A stretch of DNA of 64,000 nucleotides from Microbacterium halotolerans (GTDB taxonomy: Bacteria; Actinomycetota; Actinomycetes; Actinomycetales; Microbacteriaceae): contig NZ_QVLP01000018.1 of the NCBI RefSeq assembly GCF_003569805.1, positions 1 through 64,000 on the forward strand, in the 5' to 3' direction. Shown here piece by piece: positions 43,594-50,530 of this stretch. Each line of letters opens with the position of its first letter. Position 1 is the stretch's first letter. The position numbers were made by a program, and so were the translations under genes. Under the pieces are notes generated by a model that was given only the letters and a program-made list of their open reading frames with translations, searched no databases and had not been told where the DNA came from.

Positions 43594-43653
43594 ATGTGAC
43601 GGACATCGCTCTGTCATGTGACGAAACATGTCGCATTCTGACCGGATGTGACG
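43594..43653 (-). repeat. Three direct repeats ATGTGACG upstream of the regulator promoter
   Basis: Perfect copies of ATGTGACG start at 43594, 43616 and 43646. The steps of 22 and 30 bases are about two and three helical turns, so the copies lie on one face of the DNA. The first copy abuts the -35 hexamer. Direct repeats at helical phasing are the usual operator form of OmpR-type winged helices, so this is a likely site of autoregulation. Confidence 0.7.
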
Positions 43654-43822
43654 ACGTGAGCGGGCGTTCTGCATCCGATGCGCGGGTGGTCAGCGTCGGT
43701 GCGCGGCGTCGTCTGCGGACGTTACTGATCACTGCGATCGAAGCGATTAGTTGGTGGTGATGGCTCTGTCGGCTTCGTCCGGATACTAATAGATATCAGC
43801 ATGGTGATTAAAGGTTGACGGA

Positions 43823-43838
43823 TGCATCGTTCGATGCA
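43823..43838. promoter_or_regulatory. Palindromic operator of the hipBA genes
   Basis: TGCATCG-TT-CGATGCA, a perfect 7-base inverted repeat, 44 bases before the hipB start and just after a TTGACG (43814-43819) that could be a -35 element. HipB proteins repress their own promoter through such sites. Confidence 0.6.
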
Positions 43839-43881
43839 ATTCTGGATCAGTCGCGATGATCATGGTGATTATGGAGGGCAC

Positions 43882-44181
43882 ATGAAGCTGCGCAAGAGCC
43901 GAGCCAGTGTCACGCGCCGCGCCGACGAGCGAGGCTGGCTCGCCGCCGCCGTGTTCGGGGCGCGGGAAGAACTCGGTCTGCGTCAGGAAGAACTTGCGGA
44001 GCTGGCGGGGTGCTCTGTCGGGTTCGTTCGGCAGCTCGAAGAAGGCAAGCGCACGGTGCAGCTCGCCAAGGTCGAAGCGGTTCTCGACGCGCTCGGTCTG
44101 CACCTGCAGATCACGTCCGGTTTGCGCGACGGAGTCGTCGTCGACGAAGAGCTGCTGCGGCGATTCGCGCAGGGAGCGTGA
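43882..44181 (+). CDS. hipB: HipB-like XRE antitoxin/repressor
   Basis: A 99-residue protein with a Cro/C1 helix-turn-helix at about residues 28-82 (EELGLRQEELAELAGCSVGF then VRQLEEGKRTVQLAKVEAVL). HipB-type proteins bind the partner HipA kinase and repress the operon. The ATG at 43882 follows TGGAGGGCAC; an upstream ATG at 43822 lies inside the operator and is less likely. The stop overlaps the hipA start by one base. Confidence 0.9.
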   Translation: MKLRKSRASVTRRADERGWLAAAVFGAREELGLRQEELAELAGCSVGFVRQLEEGKRTVQLAKVEAVLDALGLHLQITSGLRDGVVVDEELLRRFAQGA

Positions 44182-45386
44182 TGATCTCCGAGGCCGCCGA
44201 CGTGGTGCGCGCCGATGTGTACAAGGCGGGTGCGCTTGCTGCCGTGCTCGAGCGCACCGAGCGCGGGGTGGAGCTCCGATACACCGACGAGTGGGTGCGC
44301 GCTCGTGGGCGTGCGATCGCCTCGACTCTGCCGGTGACATCGGAGCCCGTTGTGAGCACAGGCGGTGCCGTTCCCGCATTCTTCGCCGGGCTGCTTCCCG
44401 AAGGGTGGCGACTGAGTGCACTGCGCCGGGCAGTGAAGACGTCGGCCGATGATGAGCTCGGTCTGCTCATGGCGGTGGGCAGCGATCCGGTGGGTGACGT
44501 GCAGGTAGTTGCCGCAGGCAATCAACCCGAGCGTGCGCCCGCGCGGGTGGAGACGGACGGCAGGGACTTCGGGCGGGTGAGTTTCGCCGATGTGATGCGC
44601 AGCTACGACATCGAGGTCGACCAGCGGGCGCTCGCCGGGGTGCAGGACAAGGTCAGTCTCACCATGCTGTCGCTGCCGGTGCGCGCGGCGTCGGGGGAGT
44701 TCATCCTCAAGCTCGATCCGCCGGAGTATGCGAATGTCGTCGCCAACGAGGCCTACTTCCTCGGGGCGGCGAAACTCGCGCGTGTGCAGGCGGTGCGCGC
44801 GGAGATCGTGACGGATGCCGAGGGTGCGCACGGGCTCGCGGTGCAGAGATTCGACAGGGTCGTGTCGCGTGCGGGAGCGCAGGCCCTTGCCGTTGAAGAC
44901 GGCTGTCAGGTGCTGGGCCTGCATCCGGAGGCGAAGTATCGCGTGTCGACCGAAGACCTCATCACTGCGCTTGCCCGGATCTGTGCGGCTCCGGCTCCGG
45001 CGGCGCTGGAGCTGTACCGGCAGATCGTGTTCGCGTATGCGATGGGCAACGGAGATGCGCACGCGAAGAACTTCTCGGTCGTTGACACCGGAGCCGGATA
45101 CCGCCCATCGCCGGCGTACGACATCCCGTGCACCCTCATCTACGGCGACTCGACGATGGCGCTGCGCGTGGACGGGCGCCGCGATGGCAACATCAGCCGA
45201 AGTCGGTTTCTGGCGCTCGCCGCGGCGGTGGGCATTCGCGAACCCGCGGCGGTGAGGGTTCTCGACAGCGTCGCCGACGCCGCGGACGCGTGGGTCGAGG
45301 GGGTGGGCGCTCTCCCGTTCGATCCCGGAGTTCTCCAGAAGACGAAGCGCGTGATGATCAACCGGCAGCGTCTGCTCCGTGGATGA
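44181..45386 (+). CDS. hipA: HipA-like serine/threonine kinase toxin
   Basis: A 401-residue kinase of the HipA family; E. coli HipA phosphorylates glutamyl-tRNA synthetase and induces dormancy. The N-terminal subdomain (about 5-105) has GAVPAFFAGLLPEGWRLSAL. The ATP loop is AGVQDKVSLT near 152, the catalytic loop GNGDAHAKNFS near 290 with Asp and Asn in place, and the metal-binding SPAYDIP near 311. So it should be active. It forms an operon with hipB, and a small acetyltransferase follows. Confidence 0.9.
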   Translation: MISEAADVVRADVYKAGALAAVLERTERGVELRYTDEWVRARGRAIASTLPVTSEPVVSTGGAVPAFFAGLLPEGWRLSALRRAVKTSADDELGLLMAVGSDPVGDVQVVAAGNQPERAPARVETDGRDFGRVSFADVMRSYDIEVDQRALAGVQDKVSLTMLSLPVRAASGEFILKLDPPEYANVVANEAYFLGAAKLARVQAVRAEIVTDAEGAHGLAVQRFDRVVSRAGAQALAVEDGCQVLGLHPEAKYRVSTEDLITALARICAAPAPAALELYRQIVFAYAMGNGDAHAKNFSVVDTGAGYRPSPAYDIPCTLIYGDSTMALRVDGRRDGNISRSRFLALAAAVGIREPAAVRVLDSVADAADAWVEGVGALPFDPGVLQKTKRVMINRQRLLRG

Positions 45387-45466
45387 GCGCGGCGCCCGAA
45401 TCCGCGCGGAGCGGCGATCCCCACGAGAGCGACGCCGCTGGATGCGTGTCGGCGTACGCTGACGGG

Positions 45467-45757
45467 GTGGAAGAGATGACGTTCGCCAACGATGCCGCCG
45501 CTTCGCGCTACGAGCTGCGCCGCGGCGATGAACTGCTCAGCGTGCTCGACTATCGCGACAACGGAACGGATGTCGCACTGGTGCGCGCATTCACCCATCC
45601 GGCGCATCGCGGGCACGGGTATGCGGCGGTCGTGACTGAGCGCGCCGTCGAAGAGATCGTCGCGCGTGGCGATCGTACGGTTTCTCCCGTGTGCTGGTAC
45701 GTGGCCGACTGGTTCCGCGACCATCCGGATCGGCAGGAGCTGCTCGCCGCGCGCTGA
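45467..45757 (+). CDS. Small GCN5-related N-acetyltransferase (YjdJ/Acetyltransf_CG type)
   Basis: A 96-residue compact acetyltransferase. FANDAAASRYELRRGDELLS and then the acetyl-CoA pyrophosphate loop HPAHRGHGYAAVVTERAVEE, ending CWYVADWFRDHPDRQELL, are characteristic of this short family, whose substrate is unknown. The start is uncertain: GTG 45467 and ATG 45476 are next to GGGTGGAAGAG, whereas an ATG at 45383 overlaps the hipA stop by four bases and would make it the third gene of the hipBA operon with 28 extra low-complexity residues. Confidence 0.82.
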   Translation: MEEMTFANDAAASRYELRRGDELLSVLDYRDNGTDVALVRAFTHPAHRGHGYAAVVTERAVEEIVARGDRTVSPVCWYVADWFRDHPDRQELLAAR

Positions 45758-45803
45758 GCGGCTGCCGAGCGGGAGAGCCGATCGATCATCGGCACAGTTC
45801 GAT

Positions 45804-45870
45804 ATGTAAAAAATCCTTGACATGTCTTGAGTGGAAGCCGTAGCTTGCTTGTGTCGGGTTTTCTTTACAT
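45804..45870 (+). promoter_or_regulatory. Promoter with flanking inverted repeat for the membrane protein/XRE pair
   Basis: TTGACA (45817-45822), 18 bases, TAGCTT (45841-45846). ATGTAAA at 45804-45810 and its complement TTTACAT at 45864-45870 bracket the promoter. The XRE protein encoded by the second gene is a natural candidate to bind them. Confidence 0.5.
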
Positions 45871-45881
45871 CGGAGGCTGGG

Positions 45882-46313
45882 ATGTCGAACGATATCGCTC
45901 CGGGCGAGCGCAGCGCCTGGATACAGCTGATCGTCGCAGTGATCGGCTGGCTGGTCTACGCCACGGTGGTGCTGATCGGGCGGGGGAGTGCGCCGCTGGC
46001 GGAGGCGGCGTATGCGGTGCCGCTGCTGGTGACGGCAGCGGCGGTGATCGTGGTGTCCCTCGCGCTGCATGCGGCGCTGGGGGCCTTCGGCGGCACGCGT
46101 GATGAGCGGGATCTGCTGATCGAGAAGTGGGCGGAGCGGATCGGGCACGCATTCGCCGTGCTCGGTGCTGTTGCGGCACTCTCGCTCGCGCTGGCTGAGG
46201 CGGCGCACTTCTGGATCGCGAACGCGATCACGATCGGGCTGGTCGCCTCACTCGTGTTCGCGTCGGTCGCGCGCATCTGGGCGTATCGGAAGGGGTTCGA
46301 CCCGACATGGTGA
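45882..46313 (+). CDS. Four-helix membrane protein, partner of an XRE regulator
   Basis: A 143-residue protein with four hydrophobic segments (about 13-33, 41-63, 85-105, 110-130) and a cytoplasmic loop GGTRDERDLLIEKWAERIGH between helices 2 and 3. This DERD-x-x-I loop is found in small membrane proteins (DUF2178-like) that are encoded with a YozG/XRE-type regulator. Function unknown. ATG 45882 follows GGAGGCTGGG. It overlaps the regulator gene by 7 bases. Confidence 0.8.
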   Translation: MSNDIAPGERSAWIQLIVAVIGWLVYATVVLIGRGSAPLAEAAYAVPLLVTAAAVIVVSLALHAALGAFGGTRDERDLLIEKWAERIGHAFAVLGAVAALSLALAEAAHFWIANAITIGLVASLVFASVARIWAYRKGFDPTW

Positions 46314-46528
46314 AGCCGACCAACGTGACCAACCGCATCCGGAATCTCAGGGCCGAGACGGATGAGATGACGCAGGCGCAGCTGGCCGAGCGGGTCGGCG
46401 TGACGCGGCAGACCCTGATCGCGATCGAGCAGGGCAAGTACTCGCCGTCGCTCGAGGTGGCGTTCCGAATCGCTCGGGCGCTCGGCGTGGGCATCGATGA
46501 GGTATTCGCATACCCGGAGAGGGAGTGA
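46307..46528 (+). CDS. Small XRE-family regulator (YozG-like)
   Basis: A 73-residue protein that is almost only a helix-turn-helix: NRIRNLRAETDEMTQAQLAE, RVGVTRQTLIAIEQGKYSPS, LEVAFRIARALGVGIDEVF. This short form is typical of regulators paired with a small membrane protein, whose gene overlaps the start. It probably controls the pair's own promoter. A quinone-reductase-like gene begins 1 base after its stop. Confidence 0.88.
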   Translation: MVKPTNVTNRIRNLRAETDEMTQAQLAERVGVTRQTLIAIEQGKYSPSLEVAFRIARALGVGIDEVFAYPERE

Positions 46529-46529
46529 C

Positions 46530-47501
46530 ATGCGTGCGATCGAACAGGTCCGCTACGGTGGCCCGGATGTTCTGAACGAGGTCGAGCGGGAGGTGCCGGT
46601 CGCCGGCGGCGGCGAGGTGGTCGTGCGTGTGCGTGCGGCGGCCGTGGACGCCGGCACGGTGCACCTGCTCGAGGGACGGCCGGTGTTCATCCGGTGGTTC
46701 TTTCCGATCCGCCGCCCGCGCGTGCCGGGCGGTGACGTCGCGGGCATCGTGCACGAGGTCGGCGCCGGCGTCGACGGGGTCGCGGTGGGTGACGAGGTGT
46801 TCGGCGTCGCAGCTGCACCGGATGGGGCGCTCGCGGAGTTCTGTCGGGTGGAGGCGGCGCAGTTGGCGCCGAAGCCGGAAGAGCTGTCGTTCGTCGAGGC
46901 CGCGGCGATGCCGATCTCGGGCGCGACCGCGCTGCATGCGGTGCGCGATGCCGCGGGGGTCTCGCCGGGGGGCCGGGTGCTCGTGCTGGGTGCGGGCGGA
47001 GGCGTCGGGCACTTCGCGGTGCAGATCGCGAAGGCAACCGGGGCGGTCGTGGTGGCGGCGTGCAGTGCGGGCAAGGCAGAGATCGCGCGCGAGGCGGGAG
47101 CGGACGAGGTGGTCGACTACCGGGCAGAGGATCCGCTCGGCCGCGGGCCGTTCGACGCGATCATCGACACGGGTGGTCACCGGCCGGTGAAGGCGCTGCG
47201 TGCGGCGCTGAGGCGATCGGGCGCGCTGGTGATCGTCGGCTCCGAGCCGGAGCACGCGCCGCTGGGTGGTCTCTCACGCTCGCTGGGAGCCGCACTGCTG
47301 AACCCGTTCACGTCACAACGGCTCGTGATGCTGAGCTCGTCGGAGTCGGCGCAGGATCTGCGCGACCTGACGGAGCTGGTTCGCACCGGACGGCTGCGCC
47401 CGATCGTGCATCGCGAGTACGTGCTGGCGGACACGGCGGACGCGCTCGCCACGCTGGGGCGCGGAGAAGGAGCGGCGAAGACGGTCGTGAGTGTGGCCTG
47501 A
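46530..47501 (+). CDS. Zn-independent MDR-family alcohol dehydrogenase/quinone reductase-like protein
   Basis: A 323-residue medium-chain dehydrogenase/reductase. The GroES-like N-terminal domain has PRVPGGDVAGIVHEVGAGVD near 62; the Rossmann loop VLVLGAGGGVGHFAVQIAKA is near 149. Catalytic zinc ligands are missing, which fits the NADPH:quinone oxidoreductase branch. Substrate unknown. ATG 46530 follows GAGAGGGAGTGAC. It may be co-transcribed with the XRE/membrane protein pair. Confidence 0.85.
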   Translation: MRAIEQVRYGGPDVLNEVEREVPVAGGGEVVVRVRAAAVDAGTVHLLEGRPVFIRWFFPIRRPRVPGGDVAGIVHEVGAGVDGVAVGDEVFGVAAAPDGALAEFCRVEAAQLAPKPEELSFVEAAAMPISGATALHAVRDAAGVSPGGRVLVLGAGGGVGHFAVQIAKATGAVVVAACSAGKAEIAREAGADEVVDYRAEDPLGRGPFDAIIDTGGHRPVKALRAALRRSGALVIVGSEPEHAPLGGLSRSLGAALLNPFTSQRLVMLSSSESAQDLRDLTELVRTGRLRPIVHREYVLADTADALATLGRGEGAAKTVVSVA

Positions 47502-47632
47502 CTTGCGTTGCGCGTCCGGTGCGGGTGCCGTTGCACCGCGACGGACATCCGGACCCTGTCGTCACCCCATGGCGCGGCCGCGGCTCCGGCGGATGGTCGG
47601 TCGGCCCGCTCCGATCATCCGGGGCTCGGTGG

Positions 47633-48451
47633 CTATGCCTCGGAAGCGGAACCCGCATCGTTCGACGCGTCTGCGTCGAACAGGTCGATGCGCAGCTCGG
47701 CGGCAGGACCGACCGGGTTCACGACGAGACCGGCCATGTCGCCCTCACGAGCCGAGGCGACGATCCGGTCGAGGGTGGTCGGCTGCGCGACGGCGGTGGG
47801 CTGCCACGCCCAGAGCTCGGCCGGGCTGGTGAACACGGCGTGCAGGGTGTCGCCGTCGGGCCGCGTCGCCGTGGCGATGTTATACCCGATGGTGTCGCCG
47901 TCGTCATCGGCGACCGGGATGCCGCCGATGTAGACGACGGATTCACCGAGCATCGTGACGAAGTCGTCGATCTCGACATCGCCGTCGACGATGGCGGACG
48001 CGAGCCGCACGGCGTCGTCGATGTTGTCGCCGAACGCGCGCGTGATCTCGTCGCCGTAGGCGATGAAGGCGCCGTCCGTTCCCGCGTCGATCGCGATGCC
48101 GTCGTGGCGGTCGGCCGCCATCCTGAGCGTTGCGGCGGCGGGCTGTGCGAGCGAGTGCCCCGACGCGCCGGACGCGAAGGCCTCGAGGCGCGGGTTGTCG
48201 GTGAAGGCGAGCAGGAGATCCTTGCCGTCGTTGTCGGTCACGCTGGTGACCGCGAGCTTGTCGCCCTCCTGCATCGGGCTCTCAGGGTCGGCGAACTCGG
48301 AGTTCGAGATGTCGAGCAGAAGCTCGCCGGAAGCGACCCGGCGCAGCACGTCGCTGTGCGACTGCGCATCCTTCCGCTCACCCCACGCGGTCAGCGCCTC
48401 CTGCACACGGGAGTTCTGCACGAGGTTCTTCGGCTGCTCGTCTGACGTCAT
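47633..48451 (-). CDS. SseB-family protein
   Basis: A 272-residue acidic protein with two SseB N-terminal-like units: ALTAWGERKDAQSHSDVLRR...VTSVTDNDGKDLLLAFTDNP (about 18-85) and a second similar fold after residue 145 ending TLHAVFTSPAELWAW. SseB domains occur in actinobacteria in proteins of unclear role, some linked to serine metabolism or secretion. No signal peptide. ATG 48451; convergent with the quinone reductase gene. Confidence 0.75.
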   Translation of the reverse strand: MTSDEQPKNLVQNSRVQEALTAWGERKDAQSHSDVLRRVASGELLLDISNSEFADPESPMQEGDKLAVTSVTDNDGKDLLLAFTDNPRLEAFASGASGHSLAQPAAATLRMAADRHDGIAIDAGTDGAFIAYGDEITRAFGDNIDDAVRLASAIVDGDVEIDDFVTMLGESVVYIGGIPVADDDGDTIGYNIATATRPDGDTLHAVFTSPAELWAWQPTAVAQPTTLDRIVASAREGDMAGLVVNPVGPAAELRIDLFDADASNDAGSASEA

Positions 48452-48544
48452 GCTTCCACGGTACGTGGGGGTGGGGACGTTCGCGAATGAGGGCGTGGCG
48501 AGGTCACTCTCGTCGATGACTTTCGAGAGCGTCAGCCTTCCGGC

Positions 48545-48550
48545 TACAGT
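48545..48550 (+). promoter_or_regulatory. -10 element of a probable leaderless restriction gene
   Basis: TACAGT, with a weak TTTCGA 18 bases upstream (48521-48526). The A of the ATG at 48557 is 7 bases after it, the normal distance for transcription to start, and no Shine-Dalgarno sequence precedes it. Confidence 0.4.
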
Positions 48551-48556
48551 ATGGCT

Positions 48557-49507
48557 ATGTCGCAGCCCCCATTTCATCTCCAGGTGGGCGCTTATACGAC
48601 TCGTAGTGAGCTCGCGGCAGCTTATGGTTGCGCGACACAGGGCGGTATCATCGCCAGTAATCGATCCAACCGAGTATTTATTTTCACCGACCACGGTGAG
48701 AAGGATCAATTTGGTTACTTATATGACGGATTTAGCAAGGATGGATCCGTACTGTACTACACTGGCGCTGGCCAGGATGGTGATCAAAGTGAGACAGGGC
48801 AGAATTCATCGGTTCTCACTCACGCCAAGAAAGGGCGCGCGGTACATGCGTTTGTGGCGGACGGAGTTGTGCGTGGTACGCAAACTAAGCGTCAGAGATA
48901 CCTTGGCGAGTTTATCTTGGACGTTACGAAACCCTTCGAGCGTCGGCCAGCGCCTGCTCGTGACGGTTCGACGCGTACGGTGATTGTATTTCGATTGCTC
49001 CCGGTGAGCAGTGTGTCGGAGTTTTTGTTATCGAAGGTCGGGTTTACTGACATCAAGCATGGTGTCGACTCGCGTGAAGTCCCCATCGAGATCAGCTCAG
49101 ACTACTTCTTTGAAACTGCGGGGCAAGGGGGCGGTTCTGTAGTGCGGCGTGAGTCTCAACTTGTCGATGAGTTTGTCGCCAACAGGCGAGGGCATGAGTT
49201 TATGCGATGGTCGATCAACCTGCCGGATGAGCGCGCCCCGCTCCTTACAGATGTCTACGACAAGACCGACTTTGCACTGTACGAAGCGAAAGCTAGGTCA
49301 AATCGGGCGGATCTGCGTTTGGCTGTGGGGCAGCTGTACGACTACAAGAGACACGTTCCCGTTGATGATCTTCATTGCTCGATCCTGCTTCCTGAACGGC
49401 CGTCAGCAGATCTACGGGATTTCGTTAGATCGGCAGGACTTGGCCTGGTATTCAAAGAGGGAGAGCGTTTCAATTTCGACCTCGCCAATCCGGTCACCTC
49501 TAACTAG
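48557..49507 (+). CDS. Probable modification-dependent (type IV) restriction endonuclease: SRA-like plus PD-(D/E)XK
   Basis: A 316-residue protein. The N-terminal half (about 8-150) resembles the SRA/YDG-like domain of ScoMcrA-type enzymes, which flip out modified bases: RSELAAAYGCATQGGI, FGYLYDGFSKDGSVLYYTGA, GQDGDQ, and LGEFILDV. The C-terminal part (about 205-316) carries a PD-(D/E)XK-type core: Asp in LTDVYDKTDF near 232, YEAKAR near 241, and the QLYDYKRH helix near 258. So it probably cuts DNA with 5-methylcytosine or another modification, including phage DNA. The gene is clearly lower in GC than its surroundings (25 of the 60 bases from 48661 are G or C), a sign of transfer. An ATG at 48551 adds two residues. 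Confidence 0.65.
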   Translation: MSQPPFHLQVGAYTTRSELAAAYGCATQGGIIASNRSNRVFIFTDHGEKDQFGYLYDGFSKDGSVLYYTGAGQDGDQSETGQNSSVLTHAKKGRAVHAFVADGVVRGTQTKRQRYLGEFILDVTKPFERRPAPARDGSTRTVIVFRLLPVSSVSEFLLSKVGFTDIKHGVDSREVPIEISSDYFFETAGQGGGSVVRRESQLVDEFVANRRGHEFMRWSINLPDERAPLLTDVYDKTDFALYEAKARSNRADLRLAVGQLYDYKRHVPVDDLHCSILLPERPSADLRDFVRSAGLGLVFKEGERFNFDLANPVTSN

Positions 49508-49525
49508 TTGTGGCCTCGATATCGT

Positions 49526-49540
49526 ATCTACTTCGTAGAT
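49526..49540. terminator. Short hairpin between convergent genes
   Basis: ATCTAC-TTC-GTAGAT lies between the restriction gene and the Nudix gene, which converge. A six-pair stem without a T-run; it may act as a weak bidirectional terminator. Confidence 0.3.
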
Positions 49541-49568
49541 TCTGAGCACGTGCTTTGCGTCTCGAATA

Positions 49569-49958
49569 TTATCGGTTTGTTTCGAGCAGCTGAACCGTTG
49601 GGATGTCCGCGGGTGCCCATTGAATCTCGGCTAGCTGAAATGGAGTAAGCCATCGGATCTCCGAGTGCTCGGTAAGCTGCGGTGATCCGCTGACAAGAGC
49701 GCAAACGAAGGTCGTGAGACTAACGATCCCAAAGTCGTATTCGTGCGTCGTAGTCGTGATTTCGTCTCCGACGTCCACGGCGCACGTCAGTTCTTCAGTG
49801 ATTTCGCGCCTGAGAGCTTCACGAGCTGTCTCGTGCGGTTCAACCTTCCCGCCGGGGAACTCCCAGAGTCCGGTTAGCGGTCCCGATCCCCGTTGAGCGC
49901 ACAAAATGAGCCCGTTCTGGAAGATGACGGCACCTACGACGTTGATCTGTCTTTTCAC
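49569..49958 (-). CDS. Nudix hydrolase (MutT-type (deoxy)nucleoside triphosphate pyrophosphohydrolase)
   Basis: A 129-residue Nudix enzyme. The Nudix box lies at about residues 35-57 with key parts GGKVEPHET and REITEEL, all catalytic Glu present. It begins VVGAVIFQNGLILCAQRGSG, and WEFPGGK fits the MutT branch that cleaves 8-oxo-dGTP or other modified (d)NTPs. It is convergent with the restriction gene and shares its low GC. Nudix enzymes of this branch recur beside restriction genes in mobile islands, so the pair may have moved together. Confidence 0.88.
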   Translation of the reverse strand: MKRQINVVGAVIFQNGLILCAQRGSGPLTGLWEFPGGKVEPHETAREALRREITEELTCAVDVGDEITTTTHEYDFGIVSLTTFVCALVSGSPQLTEHSEIRWLTPFQLAEIQWAPADIPTVQLLETNR

Positions 49959-49977
49959 GAGAGTTCTCGCCGCGCTC

Positions 49978-50385
49978 TTACCGTCGCGCGTTCCCGAACA
50001 GCCCGCGCACGGCCCCAGACACGACCTGCTTGGTCAGCGACGAGCCCAGCACCTGCTCGAGCGGTGAGTGGGAGGGCGAGCGGCGGCGCGACGTGGTGCG
50101 GTTGCGCAGACGAGCAGCCTCGCGCAGCGCCTTCTTGTATTCGCGGCGAGGATCTCTCGTGCCGACTCGGGGTCGAGCGCGTCCGAGTATTTCTCCCACA
50201 GCGGCGACGCCGTCACGACCGCCGCGATCGTGCCATCCGGTGCCGTCGTCTGCTCGGATTTGAGTGACACGTGCCGCCGCCGCGAGCGCCGCCTTCTTCT
50301 CGGCGAGATCGAGCGCAGCCTGCGCCGCTTCGGCCTTCGCGCGCAACCAGGCGAGTTCGGTGTCGACACCGTCGTTCGTGGCCAT
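49978..50385 (-). pseudogene. Frame-disrupted small gene with a HerA-like C-terminal tail
   Basis: One open frame runs the whole length, but its middle part (from about 50269 to 50140) has the wrong codon bias; the GC3-rich coding there is in another frame and reads SLKSEQTTAPDGTIAAVVTA and SPLWEKYSDALDPESAREIL. The first frame is coding before it (LAWLRAKAEAAQAALDLAEK) and after it (REYKKALREAARLRNRT, SPLEQVLGSSLTKQVVSGAV). So two compensating frameshifts seem to have occurred, or the assembly has errors. The middle and tail resemble the C-terminal region of HerA-like (DUF853) ATPases. As a protein it is either a damaged remnant or has a scrambled centre. Confidence 0.5.
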
Positions 50386-50530
50386 GCGCTCAGCATAGCC
50401 AGCAGGCGAGACGCGGCGGCAGTGCCATCTTGTCGCCGTACGGCGACAAGGTGATCGGTTCCAGGGGTGCGGTATCCGGATGAAGCGGGGCAGGAAGGAT
50501 GATGTCGGAACTCCCGCATACGGTTGGGGT

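Larger units (their letters stand above)
43268..43881. other. Long intergenic region between the orphan regulator and hipB
   Basis: A 614-base stretch without a convincing gene. It divides into the regulator's leader (about 43268-43557), its promoter, three direct repeats (43594-43653) and, near the right end, the hipB promoter region with an operator palindrome and an 11-base direct repeat (CATGGTGATTA at 43800-43810 and 43861-43871). Confidence 0.7.

Noticed and set aside
47510..47632. Small gene between the quinone reductase and SseB genes
   Set aside because: Open frames here lack codon bias and ribosome sites.
48480..50000. Integrated mobile element with attachment sites
   Set aside because: GC drops here, but I found no integrase, transposase, terminal inverted repeats or direct repeats at the borders.
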